Below, piece after piece: positions 6,084-6,919 of a stretch of DNA of 6,919 nucleotides. Origin of the DNA: DATIGJ01 sp035644155 (lineage in GTDB: Bacteria; Patescibacteriota; Microgenomatia; Levybacterales; UBA12049); NCBI GenBank assembly GCA_035644155.1, contig DASQPC010000080.1, forward strand, positions 1 through 6,919, in the 5' to 3' direction. The position numbers were made by a program, and so were the translations under genes. The notes under the pieces were generated by a model. The model was not told the DNA's origin. It saw only the letters and a list, made by a program, of their open reading frames with translations, and made no database searches. Numbering within the stretch: the stretch's first letter is position 1; every line of letters begins with the position of its first letter.

Positions 6084-6728
6084 ATCTTGAATCGTTATTC
6101 CCAATATTTTATCTCCAATAGCCATTTTATCAACCACATCCAGACCATCAGTTACAACACCAAAATTTGTGTACTGCTGATTGAGCCAGGATGCGTCCGT
6201 TTTGGTAATAAAGAACTGTGCATCATTTGAAATATTGATATTGCCACCTCGAGCGACTCCAAGTGAACCTCGTACAAAGGGGACATTATTTAATTCAGTT
6301 TGCATTTGTCCGCCGCCGCTGCCATCTCCTTTGGGATCTCCTCCTTGGATAACCCAATCTTCAACACGATGAAAAGTGAGATTTTTATAAAATCCACTTT
6401 TTGTTTTATCAAGAAAATTTTTGATTGTATTTGGAGCAGTGGCTGTTGTGAGATTTACAGTAATGTTGCCTTTGGATGTTTTAATAATTGCTGAATATGA
6501 TGCTTTCATACCTTCTCCAACACCAACGGTTGGCTGTGCGCCTTGTTGTGCATTTGCTCCTTGTTGCTGCTCTTGGATTGGTGAAAGAGAAATCGCCTGA
6601 AATGTCGCTGCATCAGAAGGGAGTGGTGATCCCGCAGCGTTTTTGTCAGATTTTCCTTGTGTAAGTAGCAAGACAGCACCAAAAATTGCGAAAATAATGA
6701 GTAAAAGAGGCACCGACCATTTATTCAT
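6075..6728 (-). CDS. Membrane-anchored cyclophilin-type peptidyl-prolyl cis-trans isomerase
   Basis: It catalyses cis-trans isomerisation of X-Pro bonds, here probably outside the cytoplasmic membrane. The 217-residue protein has one N-terminal membrane anchor (residues 5-22, no lipobox Cys), a Gln/Ala/Ser/Pro-rich linker (about 25-75) and a cyclophilin domain (about 78-215). Catalytic-site features are visible: FHRV with the key Arg at 121, VIQGGDPKGDGSGGG (126-140), AQFFIT (170-175) and W181, the position of human CypA Trp121. Tyr186 replaces CypA His126. The loop between the Arg and the QGG motif (FHRVEDWVIQGG) is one residue shorter than in CypA. I chose the ATG at 6728 because the TTG codon seven residues upstream lies just before the -10 box. 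It converges on the membrane protein gene with a 15-bp gap. It may assist folding of exported proteins. Confidence 0.93.
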   Translation of the reverse strand: MNKWSVPLLLIIFAIFGAVLLLTQGKSDKNAAGSPLPSDAATFQAISLSPIQEQQQGANAQQGAQPTVGVGEGMKASYSAIIKTSKGNITVNLTTATAPNTIKNFLDKTKSGFYKNLTFHRVEDWVIQGGDPKGDGSGGGQMQTELNNVPFVRGSLGVARGGNINISNDAQFFITKTDASWLNQQYTNFGVVTDGLDVVDKMAIGDKILGITIQDTK

Positions 6729-6737
6729 TATTTTCCT

Positions 6738-6765
6738 ATTGTACCACAAATTGTTTTTTTGTCAT
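6738..6765 (-). promoter_or_regulatory. Promoter of the cyclophilin gene
   Basis: On the minus strand, ATGACA (6765-6760, 5 of 6) and TACAAT (6743-6738, 5 of 6) are separated by 16 bp, with TGG just before the -10 making it an extended -10. The ATG at 6728 starts 9 nt after the -10 box, so a usual start of transcription would leave a leader of only a few nucleotides. AGGA at 6737-6734 could be a ribosome site only if transcription begins unusually close to the -10. Confidence 0.7.
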
Positions 6766-6830
6766 GAAGAATTTGTTTTCTTAGGTTCTAAAACGAAGTG
6801 CATCACTTCAGGTAAAATCGGTGAACTGAG

Positions 6831-6840
6831 AGGAGGTGAT
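6831..6840 (+). promoter_or_regulatory. Near-perfect Shine-Dalgarno site for the IS30 transposase
   Basis: AGGAGGTGAT matches the complement of the bacterial 16S rRNA 3' end over ten bases. AGGAGG ends 8 nt before the ATG at 6845, while a second ATG at 6839 is only 2 nt away, so 6845 is the likely start. Confidence 0.85.
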
Positions 6841-6844
6841 GAGC

Positions 6845-6919
6845 ATGAGATATCGGCATTTAGACCTTGAAGAACGGGAGCGGCTGTATGCCTTGCGAGA
6901 GCAAGGCAAATCACTCCGT
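6845..6919 (+). CDS. IS30-family transposase, N-terminal fragment (cut by the window edge)
   Basis: Only 25 codons are present: MRYRHLDLEERERLYALREQ, then GKSLR. This matches the start of IS30-type DDE transposases (MxYxHLTLEERExIYxLxxxGxSxR), the beginning of the N-terminal helix-turn-helix that binds the inverted repeats. The catalytic DDE domain lies beyond the window, so intactness cannot be judged. By hand count just over half of these 75 bases are G or C, visibly more than the neighbouring AT-rich genes, which together with the strong Shine-Dalgarno site suggests horizontal origin. Confidence 0.88.
   Translation, partial: MRYRHLDLEERERLYALREQGKSLR

Larger units (their letters stand above)
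6786..6919 (+). mobile_element. Left end of an IS30-family insertion sequence (right end outside the window)
   Basis: The transposase start is described separately. Just upstream is an imperfect palindrome, GAAGTG-CAT-CACTTC (6795-6809), of the kind I associate with the terminal inverted repeats of IS30-family elements (AAGTGxxxCACTT-like). The exact outer boundary cannot be fixed without the right end; about 6786 (TTCTAAAACGAAG...) is an estimate. TAAAAT at 6813-6818 could be a -10 box for the transposase, but no fitting -35 box is visible. The end lies about 20 bp upstream of the -35 box of the divergent cyclophilin gene, so the element inserted without removing that promoter. Confidence 0.65.

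Noticed and set aside
6729..6749. TTG start adding seven residues to the cyclophilin
   Set aside because: That codon lies upstream of the -10 box on the minus strand, so it would not be in the transcript; MNKWS followed by the membrane segment is a natural start.
6643..6870. Plus-strand open frame across the cyclophilin 5' end and the IS end
   Set aside because: It is antisense to the signal-anchor region, spans the IS junction and is out of frame with the transposase; no ribosome site or motif supports it.
1..6919. CRISPR array, tRNA, rRNA or riboswitch
   Set aside because: I saw no regularly spaced repeats, no cloverleaf with a TTCRANY arm and no recognisable rRNA or riboswitch core in the short intergenic spaces.

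Overview
The window looks like a piece of an AT-rich, gene-dense genome of a Candidate Phyla Radiation (Patescibacteria) bacterium, most likely a Parcubacteria-type lineage. The basis is recognition of protein features, not a database search: the RpoC core resembles CPR versions as I recall them (no large trigger-loop insertion, altered F-loop and bridge-helix motifs), S12 carries an N-terminal insertion, ribosomal genes lack Shine-Dalgarno sites, and short intergenic gaps separate tandem TAATAA stops from the next ATG. No in-frame TGA is read through in the intact genes, so the standard bacterial code applies.

Layout. Positions 1-4313 hold a co-directional housekeeping block, the end of a rpoBC/str-type operon: rpoC (5' end outside the window), rpsL and rpsG, with gaps of 7 and 12 bp. 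fusA and tuf do not follow rpsG. Positions 4314-4840 form a small accessory island: an extended -10 promoter, a decayed HicB-like antitoxin gene with an internal deletion and frameshift, an intact but short HicB-like gene with a strong Shine-Dalgarno site, and a short coding-like scrap with no start codon that could be a toxin remnant. No intact HicA toxin is visible. Positions 4836-6059 encode an unrecognised multi-pass membrane protein with a C-terminal domain that resembles bacterial PH/GRAM-like folds. Converging on it is a membrane-anchored cyclophilin-type peptidyl-prolyl isomerase (6728-6075, minus strand). Positions from about 6786 to the end are the left end of an IS30-family insertion sequence, with the first 25 codons of its transposase.

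How it fits together. The transcription and translation genes form one operon. The HicB pair appears to be a decaying antitoxin locus placed behind it under its own promoter. The membrane protein and the cyclophilin are convergent and share a hairpin that contains both stop codons. The most striking cross-cutting signal is promoter geometry: two promoters place the ATG exactly 6 nt after a perfect TATAAT, and a third places it 9 nt after TACAAT. This predicts leaderless or nearly leaderless mRNAs, whereas the only strong Shine-Dalgarno sites lie in front of the accessory HicB gene and the IS30 transposase. I do not see a clearly new multi-gene system. The most unusual items are the decayed HicB tandem, the leaderless geometry and the PH-like membrane protein.
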